Part shown: positions 1 through 7,443 of the stretch, in pieces
Layout: the number at the start of each line of letters is the position of its first letter
Numbering within the stretch: the stretch's first letter is position 1
Assembly (NCBI RefSeq): GCF_019429565.1
Contig: NZ_JAHXSA010000001.1
Span: 1,302,001-1,366,000 of the forward strand
From: Schaalia sp. ORNL0103
GTDB taxonomy: Bacteria > Actinomycetota > Actinomycetes > Actinomycetales > Actinomycetaceae
Direction of reading: 5' to 3'
DNA: 64,000 nucleotides
Translations under genes and position numbers: made by a program
The notes under the pieces: model-generated
Told to the model about the DNA's origin: nothing
What the model saw: the letters and a program-made list of their open reading frames with translations, nothing else
The model's database searches: none

Positions 1-66
1 GAACCAGGGGGACACGGCCATCACGAGGCCGATGCCGAACACGAGCCCGCACACGATCGCGATCAC
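1..66 (-). CDS. tadB: TadB-like pilus membrane protein, N-terminal fragment
   Basis: Only the first 22 codons are in the window. The GTG start overlaps the tadA stop as GTGA, which indicates translational coupling. The visible residues are hydrophobic (starts VIAIVCGLVFGIG), as in the first membrane helix of the TadB/GspF-like platform protein that normally follows tadA in Flp pilus operons. The identity rests on position and hydrophobicity, since the diagnostic part lies outside the window. Confidence 0.5.
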   Translation of the reverse strand, partial: MIAIVCGLVFGIGLVMAVSPWF

Positions 67-1277
67 GCCGGCCCCCAATCCAGAAGGGACGCGAGGTCGA
101 AGCCGGCGGCGGCAAAACGATCGTGCAGGTCGAGGCCGCCCGTGCCTCGTGCACACCGGCACCCATCGAAGCGGAAGAGGGTAGCTGTCTCGATCCGATT
201 TCCTTCGACGCGCCCCGGGACCGCCATGATCTCGGCGACGTGGCGCTGCCCGTCCACGCCGCGCTCGACGTGACACACGAGATCAATGGACGAGGCCAGG
301 GTCGGGGTGACGAACCCCGTCGTCACATTCTCCCCCGCCAGGAGCGGCAGGATCGAGAGCTTGTCGAGGGCCTCGCGGGCCGAGTTCGCGTGCACGGTCG
401 CCATGCCCGGCACGCCCGCGTTGAGGGCCACCAGCAGGTCGAGGGCTTCGGGGCCTCGGACCTCGCCGACGATCAGGTACTCGGGGCGCATACGCAAGGA
501 TTCGCGCACGAGGTCACGCAGCGTGATCTCACCCGTCCCCTCCGCGCCAGCCGGGCGCGTCTGCATCGCGACGTGGTCCCAGTTGGCCAGACCCAACTCG
601 AAAACTTCCTCGCAGGAGATGACGCGGCGCGACCTGGGCAGCTCCCCCGCGAGCGCGCGCAGCAGCGTCGTCTTCCCCGCCTGCGTGCCTCCCGAGACGA
701 GGACGGAGAGCCCCACAGAGACGGCGGCCGCCAAAAAATCACGCATCGGAGGGGCGAGCATGTCGACCGCGACCAGGTCGTCCAGGGTGCGGGCGCGCTG
801 GATGTGCTTGCGGATGTTGACACTCCACGACGATCCCGTGACGGGAGGGATAACGACATGGAGACGCTCCCCGCCCGCGAGCATCGCATCCACGAAGGGG
901 CTGGACAGATCGAGCCTGCGCCCGGAGTGGTGGAGCATGCGCTCGACGAGTGCACGCACGTCCTCGTCGGTGAGGATCAGACTGGTCAGCTCGGCGACAC
1001 CCGAGCGGGCCACGAACACGCGCGACGCTGCGTTAATCCAGATTTCCTCGACCGAGGGATCATCCATGAGCGCCTGAAGCGGGCCGAGGCCGCAGATGTC
1101 GTCCATGAGGTCCGCTTCGACCTGCTCGCGGGCCGCGGGCAGCAGATCGGGCGCGTACCTGTCGATGGCGCGGTGAATGAGCAGACGCACGGATCGAGGA
1201 TCTCGAGCCGCGTCGACTCCACCCGCGGCTAAATCCTCACGCACCCGTGCGGCGAGCGCGCGCGTCGTGGCTTCCAT
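63..1277 (-). CDS. tadA: TadA/CpaF-family secretion ATPase (Flp/Tad pilus)
   Basis: 404-aa ATPase of the VirB11/GspE superfamily that powers assembly of tight-adherence (Flp) pili at the cytoplasmic membrane. The Walker A motif SGGTQAGKTT is at about residues 195-204, the Walker B-like stretch YLIVGEVRGPEALDLL at about 267-282, and the family His-box region (MATVHANS) at about 292-299. An N-terminal helical domain precedes them. The ATG at 1277 has AAGGAGG about 9 nt upstream. Length fits the family. It is the head of the visible part of the operon and is coupled to tadB by a GTGA overlap. The 143-bp gap to the divergent gene at 1421 should hold its promoter. Confidence 0.93.
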   Translation of the reverse strand: MEATTRALAARVREDLAAGGVDAARDPRSVRLLIHRAIDRYAPDLLPAAREQVEADLMDDICGLGPLQALMDDPSVEEIWINAASRVFVARSGVAELTSLILTDEDVRALVERMLHHSGRRLDLSSPFVDAMLAGGERLHVVIPPVTGSSWSVNIRKHIQRARTLDDLVAVDMLAPPMRDFLAAAVSVGLSVLVSGGTQAGKTTLLRALAGELPRSRRVISCEEVFELGLANWDHVAMQTRPAGAEGTGEITLRDLVRESLRMRPEYLIVGEVRGPEALDLLVALNAGVPGMATVHANSAREALDKLSILPLLAGENVTTGFVTPTLASSIDLVCHVERGVDGQRHVAEIMAVPGRVEGNRIETATLFRFDGCRCARGTGGLDLHDRFAAAGFDLASLLDWGPA

Positions 1278-1420
1278 CGCTGCGCCTCCTTGCTACAGAC
1301 CAAGCCAATGTGTTGAAAGTAACAGAGTTTTTCGGCAAGGAGCAAACCCACATTCGTTCAATCCTCCTCGCGCCCGCGCGGGGAGGAGCGCCCGGGCCCA
1401 GGCCGCGATACGTTAAGGCA

Positions 1421-2593
1421 ATGACCTCCCGCAAGAGCCCCCTCGAACTGGCAGCCCTGGCCACCGCGGCCGTCCCCGGCATGCGCGTCACCGCCCTGCG
1501 CCCGCCCACCTACAGCGACGAGCTCTCCACCGTGACCGGCATCGAAGACGCCGCCGGACACCGCTGGATCGTCACCTGCCCCCACGAGGAGGTCTCCGGA
1601 CCCGCACTCGAGGCGACCTCCGGCATCCTGGACCGGCTCGGCCAGGCACACGACCACGACTACATTCCCTTCGACGTGCCGCGCCTGGCGGGTCAGGTAA
1701 AGATCAGCGACGGCAGTACCGTCTACGTCCACCGCGACCCGGGTGGCACCGCCCCCACGGACGAGGACCTCGACACCGATCCCCTGCTGCCCGCATCCCT
1801 CGGACGCGCCCTCGCGGCCCTGCACAACCTCCCCGAGACCGTCTTCTCCTCGATCGGCCTGCCCAGCTACACGGCCATCGAGTGCCGCGACCGGAACCTC
1901 GCCCTCCTCGACGAGGCCGCCCGAGAAGTCGCCATCCCCGCCGCCCTGTGGAGCCGCTGGGAGGCAGCCCTCGAGGACGTCTCCCTGTGGCGCTTCCCCT
2001 CCGCGCCCATCCACGGCGACATCCAGGAGCGATGCCTGTCCGTCAAACGCGGCTCGCTCCTCGCCATCGGCGGCTGGACCAGCGCACACGTCGGCGACCC
2101 CGCCCTCGACATCGCATGGGTCCAGGCCACTGCATCCGACGCATTCCTCGACCGTTTCCGCGAGACCTACGGCCACGAGCGCCGCGCCACGGACCTCCAC
2201 GTCTTCACGCGCGCCCAGCTCCTGTCCGAGATCGCGCTCGTGCGCTGGCTCGTGCACGGCCTGCATGCCGAAGACTCCTCCATCGTCGAAGAAGCCCGCT
2301 CAATGCTCGACGACCTGGCTAAGGACCTCGACGGCGAGCCCCTGCTGCCCTCGCACGCATCCGCGATGGGGGCGCGCATCTCCCTGACCCCCATCGAATC
2401 CCCCTCCGCCTCGCCGATCGAGGCCTCGGCACCAACCCCGAGCGCCTCGGAGGACGACGACTCCAACGAGCCCACCGTCCCCGTGTCACGCCCAGCCTCC
2501 GCGCTCAAGCGAAAGCTCGCCGAGGGCGAAGTCGACCCGGCCGCCCCCACCGAGCGCCTCAGCCTCGGCCCCGACGGCACGCTGCTGCGCTAA
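1421..2593 (+). CDS. APH-family phosphotransferase-like protein, probably catalytically degenerate
   Basis: 390-aa protein with the fold signature of aminoglycoside/macrolide phosphotransferases: a catalytic-loop motif HGD at about residues 198-200 and the later GDPALDIAW motif. The loop reads HGDIQERCLS where the family has HGD..xxN, so the metal-binding Asn is a Cys. The usual (I/V)DW before GDPA reads IGGW, so the second metal ligand Asp is missing. A Ser/Pro/Glu-rich tail of about 75 residues follows the domain. The start is chosen at 1421 because TACGTT lies exactly 6 nt before the ATG, giving a leaderless mRNA; an upstream in-frame start at 1247 would overlap tadA. It may be a regulatory pseudokinase. 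Substrate unknown. Confidence 0.75.
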   Translation: MTSRKSPLELAALATAAVPGMRVTALRPPTYSDELSTVTGIEDAAGHRWIVTCPHEEVSGPALEATSGILDRLGQAHDHDYIPFDVPRLAGQVKISDGSTVYVHRDPGGTAPTDEDLDTDPLLPASLGRALAALHNLPETVFSSIGLPSYTAIECRDRNLALLDEAAREVAIPAALWSRWEAALEDVSLWRFPSAPIHGDIQERCLSVKRGSLLAIGGWTSAHVGDPALDIAWVQATASDAFLDRFRETYGHERRATDLHVFTRAQLLSEIALVRWLVHGLHAEDSSIVEEARSMLDDLAKDLDGEPLLPSHASAMGARISLTPIESPSASPIEASAPTPSASEDDDSNEPTVPVSRPASALKRKLAEGEVDPAAPTERLSLGPDGTLLR

Positions 2594-2646
2594 CCGCGCC
2601 GCCCCGCACGCGGAACGACCACCCAGGGGCGCTCCCACGTCATCAA

Positions 2647-2690
2647 CCGGGGCCCGTCAGGTTTCCACCTGACGGGCCCCGGCCTCGTTT
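2647..2690. terminator. Bidirectional intrinsic terminator
   Basis: A perfect 16-bp stem (2647-2662 with 2667-2682) has a 4-nt TTCC loop and is followed on the + strand by CTCGTTTATT. It lies between convergent genes, and its right side includes one copy of the CCCCGGCCTCGT 12-mer (2677-2688). Confidence 0.9.
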
Positions 2691-2711
2691 ATTGTCTTGA
2701 AAGCGCGCGCC

Positions 2712-3104
2712 TCAGCGGGACTGACCATCCCCCTGACGAGACGCCTCGAGAGCATCGACGCGGCGCTGCAAATCCTCCATTTGGAGGCGCAGAATCGCGG
2801 CCTCCTCAGTCAGGCGACGGCGATCCTCATCCGAACGCGACAGGTCCACCGAGAAACGCAGCGACAGCAGCAGCAGGACCACGCCGGCCAGGAAGAAGCC
2901 CAGGTTCAGCGGAACGACAACGCCCAGCTGGATCGCACTCCACTTCAGGATCGGCGGGAAGATGGACAGCAGCGCCGTAAAGAAAGCGATGCAGTACCAC
3001 CACAGGCCGTAGCGTTCCTTCAGGCCCGAGTTACGCATCTTGACGAACACCATCACCAGGATGATGATCGCGAACACCAGTCCAAGCACGTACGTGGGGC
3101 TCAT
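2712..3104 (-). CDS. DUF2304 small membrane protein
   Basis: 130-aa protein with three hydrophobic segments (about residues 5-22, 36-53 and 60-82), then a charged, coiled-coil-like tail of about 45 residues. The layout matches DUF2304 proteins, which are habitually encoded next to polyprenyl-phosphate sugar synthases of GT2. Here it overlaps the preceding GT2 gene by ATGA (3101-3104), so the two are probably co-translated. In mycobacteria such a small partner is reported to stimulate the neighbouring polyprenyl-phosphate glycosyltransferase; the same role here is inference. A second GT2/DUF2304 pair lies at 21304-22451. Confidence 0.75.
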   Translation of the reverse strand: MSPTYVLGLVFAIIILVMVFVKMRNSGLKERYGLWWYCIAFFTALLSIFPPILKWSAIQLGVVVPLNLGFFLAGVVLLLLSLRFSVDLSRSDEDRRRLTEEAAILRLQMEDLQRRVDALEASRQGDGQSR

Positions 3105-3856
3105 GCGTTCTCCTCCGGCGCCGGGGCGACCTTCTCACCGGGGCGCGACAGGGAGACCGCGAGGGCCATCGTCGCGCGCACCAGGAAGAGCGCCGATTTG
3201 ATCGGGTTGTGGGAGGGCTCGCCGCCCGCGCGCGGGTGCATCTGCACGCCGACCTCGCGCACGACCAGGTGCGAGCGCGCCGCAATGACGAGCGCACCGA
3301 TCGTGTCACCCAAGTACTCGGCCGGGTAGTTGTGCGCGAAGAGCGAGAGCGCACGGGGACCGTAGAGCTTGAAACCGCTGGTCGTATCGCTCAAATGAGT
3401 CTCACACACGCGCGAGAGGATGAACGAGAAGAGGTTCATCGCCCACTTGCGCGGGCCTCTCGCGTGGTAGTTGCCCTTACCCGCGAAACGCGAGCCGATG
3501 ACGACGTCCGCGTGCTCGCTCGAGGCCGTCTCGATGAGCGTCTCGATCTCGCGCGGGTCGTGCTGACCGTCCGCGTCGAGCTGACACGCATACTCGTAGC
3601 CCATGCGCCGCGCGTACTGGAAGCCGGCGCGCATCGCGCCACCGACCCCCAGGTTGAGCGGCAGGTCGAGGACAGCCACGCCCGCGGCGCGCGCGATTTC
3701 GGCGGTCGCGTCCGTCGACCCGTCGGAGACGACGAGGATGTCCGCGAAGGAAGGCTTTTCAACCTTCACCATCTCGAGGACATCACCGAGCACCTCCTCC
3801 TCGTTCCACGCGGGGATCACGATGAGCAGGCGGGACTGAGCACTGGGACGGCTCAC
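3101..3856 (-). CDS. GT2 glycosyltransferase, dolichyl/polyprenyl-phosphate sugar synthase type
   Basis: 251-aa cytoplasmic GT-A enzyme. It starts with the family LLIVIPAWNEE strand (about residues 10-20), has VVSDGSTDAT at about 42-51 and the metal-binding DADGQHD at about 94-100. There is no C-terminal membrane domain; the partner DUF2304 protein supplies one. It probably transfers a sugar from a nucleotide donor to polyprenyl phosphate for envelope glycan assembly. The GTG start abuts the rmlA stop without a gap, so rmlA, this gene and the DUF2304 gene form one operon. Sugar specificity cannot be read from the sequence. Confidence 0.85.
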   Translation of the reverse strand: MSRPSAQSRLLIVIPAWNEEEVLGDVLEMVKVEKPSFADILVVSDGSTDATAEIARAAGVAVLDLPLNLGVGGAMRAGFQYARRMGYEYACQLDADGQHDPREIETLIETASSEHADVVIGSRFAGKGNYHARGPRKWAMNLFSFILSRVCETHLSDTTSGFKLYGPRALSLFAHNYPAEYLGDTIGALVIAARSHLVVREVGVQMHPRAGGEPSHNPIKSALFLVRATMALAVSLSRPGEKVAPAPEENA

Positions 3857-4729
3857 TCAGCGACCCTCTCGCTCAAGCAGCTCGAGCAGGTAGGCGCCGT
3901 AGCCGGACTTGACCAGGGGCTCGGCGCGCTGGCGCAGGCCCTCGTCGTCGATGAAGCCCATACGCCACGCGACCTCTTCGGGGGCGCCAATCTTCATGCC
4001 CTGGCGGGCCTCGACCGTACGCACGAAGGCGGTGGCGTCAGCGAGGGAGTCGAACGTTCCGGTGTCGAGCCACGCGGTGCCGCGCGGCAGGACCTCGACC
4101 TTGAGCTTGCCGGCCTCGAGGTAGGAGCGGTTCACGTCGGTGATCTCGTACTCACCACGCGCGCTCGGCTTGAGGTTGCGGGCAATCTCGACCACGTCGT
4201 TGTCGTAGAAGTACAGGCCGGGCACCGCGTAGTTCGACTTGGGGTGCTCGGGCTTTTCCTCGATGGACAGCGCGTTGAACTCCTCGTCGAATTCCACGAC
4301 GCCGTACTCACGCGGGTTGGACACGTGGTAGGCGAAGACGGCACCGCCGTCGGGGTCGACGTGGCGGCGCAGCTGGGCACCCATGCCAGGGCCGTAGAAG
4401 ATGTTGTCGCCCAGGACCAGGGCGGCGCTGTCGTTGCCCACGTGATCGGCGCCGAGCACGAAGGCCTGCGCGAGGCCGTTGGGCTCGTGCTGGACAGCGT
4501 AGGAGATGCTGACGCCGAGCTGGCTGCCGTCACCGAGCAGGCGGTGGAACGACGGAGCGTCGTGGGGGGTCGTGATGACGAGGACCTCAGAAATGCCCGC
4601 CAGCATGAGGGTCGACAGCGGGTAGTAGATCATCGGCTTGTCGTAGACGGGGACGAGCTGCTTCGATGTCCCCAGCGTAATCGGGTTGAGACGGGTGCCC
4701 GAGCCGCCCGCCAGGATGATGCCTTTCAT
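3857..4729 (-). CDS. rmlA: Glucose-1-phosphate thymidylyltransferase
   Basis: 290 aa. Catalyses dTTP + glucose-1-phosphate to dTDP-glucose, the first step of dTDP-L-rhamnose synthesis. The N-terminus [14 protein letters not shown] carries the nucleotidyltransferase loop and is followed by [18 protein letters not shown], both signature motifs; LGDNIFYG and the EKP motif ([11 protein letters not shown]) also match RmlA. The ATG at 4729 is chosen over 4780 because GGAGG lies 5 nt upstream and because family proteins begin at MKGI. First gene of the operon rmlA-GT2-DUF2304, divergent from rmlCD. No rmlB (4,6-dehydratase) is in the window. Confidence 0.97.
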   Translation of the reverse strand: MKGIILAGGSGTRLNPITLGTSKQLVPVYDKPMIYYPLSTLMLAGISEVLVITTPHDAPSFHRLLGDGSQLGVSISYAVQHEPNGLAQAFVLGADHVGNDSAALVLGDNIFYGPGMGAQLRRHVDPDGGAVFAYHVSNPREYGVVEFDEEFNALSIEEKPEHPKSNYAVPGLYFYDNDVVEIARNLKPSARGEYEITDVNRSYLEAGKLKVEVLPRGTAWLDTGTFDSLADATAFVRTVEARQGMKIGAPEEVAWRMGFIDDEGLRQRAEPLVKSGYGAYLLELLEREGR

Positions 4730-4773
4730 GTTGCCTCCGCTTCCCGGCGCGTCCTCGTGTGGGTCGCGCGTCG

Positions 4774-4803
4774 TTGACAATTATCCCTATACAACAGTAT
4801 TTT
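4774..4803 (+). promoter_or_regulatory. Possible promoter for rmlCD
   Basis: TTGACA (4774-4779), an 18-nt spacer and TATTTT (4798-4803) lie in the AT-rich divergent region upstream of the fused rmlCD gene. The predicted leader would be about 115 nt. Support is sequence resemblance only. Confidence 0.4.
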
Positions 4804-4924
4804 TCCACAACTTTGCCCCTCCGCGCGCCCATGGGGCGGCGCACACCGCCGCGGGGGTGCAGATCGGATAGTATTTACATGGAATGTTGCGTCCGCACAA
4901 AAACCACGCACGTAAGGAAGAACC

Positions 4925-6352
4925 ATGGCGCCCACCGCTAAGCCCCTGGGGATTACGACCACGCCGATCCCCGGCTTTTTGCGCATTGATCTGACTGTTC
5001 ACGGCGATAACCGAGGCTGGTTCAAGGAGAATTGGCAGCGCGAGAAGATGGTCGCGCTGGGCCTGCCGGATTTCCAGCCCGTGCAGAACAACATCTCGTT
5101 CAACGACGAGGTCGGGGTGACGCGAGGCATTCACGCGGAGCCGTGGGATAAGTTCGTGTCGGTCGCGACCGGCCGCGTGTTTGGCGCGTGGGTGGACCTG
5201 CGCGAGGGCCCATCCTTCGGCACCGTCTACACGACGATCATCGATCCGGGCGTCGCGGTGTTCGTCCCCAAGGGCGTGGGCAACTCCTACCAGACCCTGG
5301 AGCCGAACACGGCCTACACGTACCTGGTCAACGACCACTGGTCGCCGGATGCGCGCTACACCTTCCTGAACCTGGCTGACGAGACGGCCGCCGTGGATTG
5401 GCCGATCCCGCTCGAGCGCGCCATCCTGTCCGACAAGGACAAGGCTCACCCGCGCATGGCGGATGTGACTCCCTTCCCTGCCCCGGCTCCCGTGGGTCGC
5501 CGCGCGCTCGTGACGGGCGCGAACGGCCAGCTGGGCCGCGAGCTCATGCGCGCACTGCCCGAGGCCGGCTTCACGGTGACGGGCGTGGACCTGCCCGAGG
5601 TGTCGATTTCCGACGCCGAGCAGGTGGCCGCTCTGCCGTGGGACGACATCGACGTGGTGATCAACGCGGCCGCGTGGACGAACGTGGACGGCGCTGAGAC
5701 GCCCGAGGGTCGCCGCGCGACCTGGCAGGCAAACTCGACAGGCCCGGCGATCCTGGCGCGCGAGGCGACGGCTCACGGCGCGACGATGGTTCACATCTCG
5801 ACGGAGTACGTCTTCGATGGCACGCAGGACGTGCACCTCGAGGACGAGGCCCCCTCTCCCCTGGGCGCGTACGGCCAGTCGAAGGCGGGCGGCGACGCCG
5901 CTGTTGCCTCGACGCCGAAGCACTACATCGTGCGCACCTCCTGGGTTGTGGGCGATGGCAAGAACTTCCTGAAGACCATGGCGTCCCTGGCGGATCAGGG
6001 CACCTCCCCCTCGGTCGTGTCCGACCAGGTGGGTCGCCTGACCTTCACCTCCGACCTGGCCAAGGGCATCATTCACCTGCTGACCAGCGACGCCCCGTTT
6101 GGCACCTACAACCTGTCGGGCGAGGGACCGATCATGAGCTGGGCGCAGATCGCCAAGCGCGTGTTCGAGCTGTGCGGCCGCGATCCGGAAGACGTCACCG
6201 AGGTGACGACGGAGGAGTACTTCGCGGGCCGCGAGGTGGCTCCGCGCCCCCTGTCCTCCGTCCTGGACCTGACGAAGATCAAGGCCACGGGCTTCACCCC
6301 CGAGGATTCCTCGCAGCGCATCGACTCCTACGTCGCTTCTCTGCGCGGCTGA
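4925..6352 (+). CDS. rmlCD: Bifunctional dTDP-4-dehydrorhamnose 3,5-epimerase / reductase (RmlC-RmlD fusion)
   Basis: 475-aa fusion. Residues 1-185 are a cupin RmlC epimerase with the catalytic His motif TRGIHAE and the following Lys (WDKFVSV). Residues about 195-475 are an RmlD short-chain reductase: Rossmann motif ALVTGANGQLGREL at about 195-208, the Thr of HISTEYVFDGTQD, and the active-site pair YGQSK. Together they complete dTDP-L-rhamnose from the 4-keto intermediate. The ATG at 4925 follows GGAAG about 5 nt upstream. The fusion recurs in Actinobacteria such as bifidobacteria (family knowledge). It is divergent from rmlA and followed by a strong terminator. Confidence 0.93.
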   Translation: MAPTAKPLGITTTPIPGFLRIDLTVHGDNRGWFKENWQREKMVALGLPDFQPVQNNISFNDEVGVTRGIHAEPWDKFVSVATGRVFGAWVDLREGPSFGTVYTTIIDPGVAVFVPKGVGNSYQTLEPNTAYTYLVNDHWSPDARYTFLNLADETAAVDWPIPLERAILSDKDKAHPRMADVTPFPAPAPVGRRALVTGANGQLGRELMRALPEAGFTVTGVDLPEVSISDAEQVAALPWDDIDVVINAAAWTNVDGAETPEGRRATWQANSTGPAILAREATAHGATMVHISTEYVFDGTQDVHLEDEAPSPLGAYGQSKAGGDAAVASTPKHYIVRTSWVVGDGKNFLKTMASLADQGTSPSVVSDQVGRLTFTSDLAKGIIHLLTSDAPFGTYNLSGEGPIMSWAQIAKRVFELCGRDPEDVTEVTTEEYFAGREVAPRPLSSVLDLTKIKATGFTPEDSSQRIDSYVASLRG

Positions 6353-6365
6353 CCTCTACACGTAC

Positions 6366-6405
6366 GAGGGCCCCGGACGCTTCTGAAAAGCGCCCGGGGC
6401 CTCGC
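6366..6405 (+). terminator. Intrinsic terminator after rmlCD
   Basis: GAGGgCCCCGG-aCGCTT pairs with AAGCGc-CCGGGGCCTC around a small TCTGA-like loop, followed by GCTTTAC. It begins about 14 nt after the rmlCD stop. Confidence 0.8.
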
Positions 6406-6500
6406 TTTACGCCTGGTCACTCATGGAAGGTGCGCTCATCGTCGCGCACGTTCGACTCCGCGCTGCTCTCGCGTGTCACTACCCTCCAGCGGAGGGCGGT

Positions 6501-6619
6501 TCTGGATAGGAAACACTGTTGTGGATAGGAAACGACGTTCTGGATAGGAAAATAAGCTATCCAGAACGCAATAACCTATCCAGATGCGCATAACCTATCC
6601 AGATGCGCACGCCCTATCC
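6501..6619. repeat. Seven-copy, 19-bp-phased inverted array of TCTGGATAGG
   Basis: The core GGATAGG occurs in direct orientation at 6504, 6523 and 6542, and its complement (CCTATCC, first copy GCTATCC) at 6556, 6575, 6594 and 6613. Every step within an orientation is exactly 19 bp. The central pair 6539-6566 can form a hairpin with a 10-bp stem. Spacers vary (AAACACTGTTG-like on the left, AGATGCGCATAA-like on the right). It is not a CRISPR, because the repeats are too short and switch strand. A multi-site operator, iteron-like array or remnant of a mobile element are all possible. Confidence 0.85.
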
Positions 6620-6731
6620 GGGCGCACATGACCGAGGGCAGCTGTGGGTGCTCAAGCACCGGAGCACAGCATCACTGGAGCCCCACACCACCGGGACACC
6701 CCAGAGCACCGCTACACATCCCCACCAATTC

Positions 6732-6834
6732 CGCACGTAATTTCCCGGCGGCTCTTTCAACTTTTGAAACCGCAACGTTGATATTCCAACGTTATCTTGA
6801 CACCGTAAAACAAACCTCATGGGAATTACGTGCG
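6732..6834. mobile_element. Small AT-rich element with terminal inverted repeats (MITE-like), copy 1
   Basis: CGCACGTAATT at the left end is matched by AATTACGTGCG at the right end, 103 bp in total. The right end CATGGGAATTACGTGCGA (6818-6835) is identical over 18 nt to the right end of the element at 15815-15921, which has the same size and ends but a different interior. The interior is far poorer in GC than the flanks. No coding capacity and no obvious target duplication. Confidence 0.5.
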
Positions 6835-6951
6835 AGATGAAAGGGGGAGGCAAGCCAGCGATGACGGCGCATTCCCACCCGAGAGGCCCCGGCCTCGTCG
6901 AAAGGGATGAAAAACCCTGAGATGCCTGGAGAAGCTAGCCCCTTGAGAGGC

Positions 6952-7443
6952 CTACACGAGCTGGCTGAGGATCTCCTGCGAACCGTCGATCTCCTTCACC
7001 TGCGCGACGAGCACGTCTGCGAGCTTCTTCGCCGCCACGTACTGCGTTGATTCGACGCCGTAGCGACTCGCGATGTCCGTCAGGCGCGCAGGGATGGTCG
7101 TGGCGCTGCCATCCTTCGATGTCAACATGTCCGCCAGGTTAAGCACCAGGAGCTCATCCGACTGGTAGTCGCTGTCGGGGTCGCCGTGATGGAAGATCTC
7201 CGCCCAGTAGGTGAACCCCAGGGAGCGCAGCAGATCGCCTCCGAGTTCCTCGTGCTCGGACTGTTCCTGAGCGAATTGATAGCCGACATCATGCAGGTAG
7301 CCCATCACGAACATCTCGCGGCACTTGGCGTCCGACCAGCCAAACAGGGTCCGCCCCAGCTCGGAGGCCTTCATCCCCACGCCGCGGCAGTGACGCAGCC
7401 GGTTCTCGTCCATGCCGATTGCCGGCGTCGAGTCATTCATCAT
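6952..7443 (-). CDS. HD-domain hydrolase
   Basis: 163-aa small HD-superfamily protein. The His/Asp ligands are in LRHCRGVG (about residues 16-23) and YLHDVGY (about 49-55), followed by EHEELGGDLL and FHHGD. Such proteins are metal-dependent phosphohydrolases, often acting on nucleotides; the substrate is unknown. The ATG at 7443 overlaps the stop of the cupin-NUDIX gene as ATGA, so it is the third gene of a coupled operon with the CorA-like gene (8330-9610). Upstream in-frame starts would run deep into the preceding gene and are rejected. Confidence 0.75.
   Translation of the reverse strand: MMNDSTPAIGMDENRLRHCRGVGMKASELGRTLFGWSDAKCREMFVMGYLHDVGYQFAQEQSEHEELGGDLLRSLGFTYWAEIFHHGDPDSDYQSDELLVLNLADMLTSKDGSATTIPARLTDIASRYGVESTQYVAAKKLADVLVAQVKEIDGSQEILSQLV

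Larger units (their letters stand above)
6353..6951. other. 599-bp gene-free, repeat-rich interval
   Basis: No convincing gene is present. In order it holds the rmlCD terminator (6366-6405), a 7-copy TCTGGATAGG array with 19-bp phasing (6501-6619), an AT-rich inverted-repeat element (6732-6834) and a lone CCCCGGCCTCGT 12-mer (6887-6898). The base composition of the middle part is clearly lower in GC than the neighbouring genes, so part of it may be acquired. Confidence 0.8.

Noticed and set aside
63-1277. Complete tad operon
   Set aside because: Only tadA and 66 bp of the following gene are inside the window, so the rest cannot be annotated.
4787-6076. 429-residue open frame antisense to rmlCD
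   Set aside because: The opposite strand encodes two intact enzyme domains; the antisense protein has only low-complexity Arg/His/Val content.
6501-6619. CRISPR array
   Set aside because: The repeated core is only about 10 bp, the copies change strand in the middle, the spacers are 9 bp, and there are no cas genes.
6614-6853. 79-residue frame across the MITE-like element
   Set aside because: It runs through the inverted-repeat element, with no ribosome site and no recognisable sequence.
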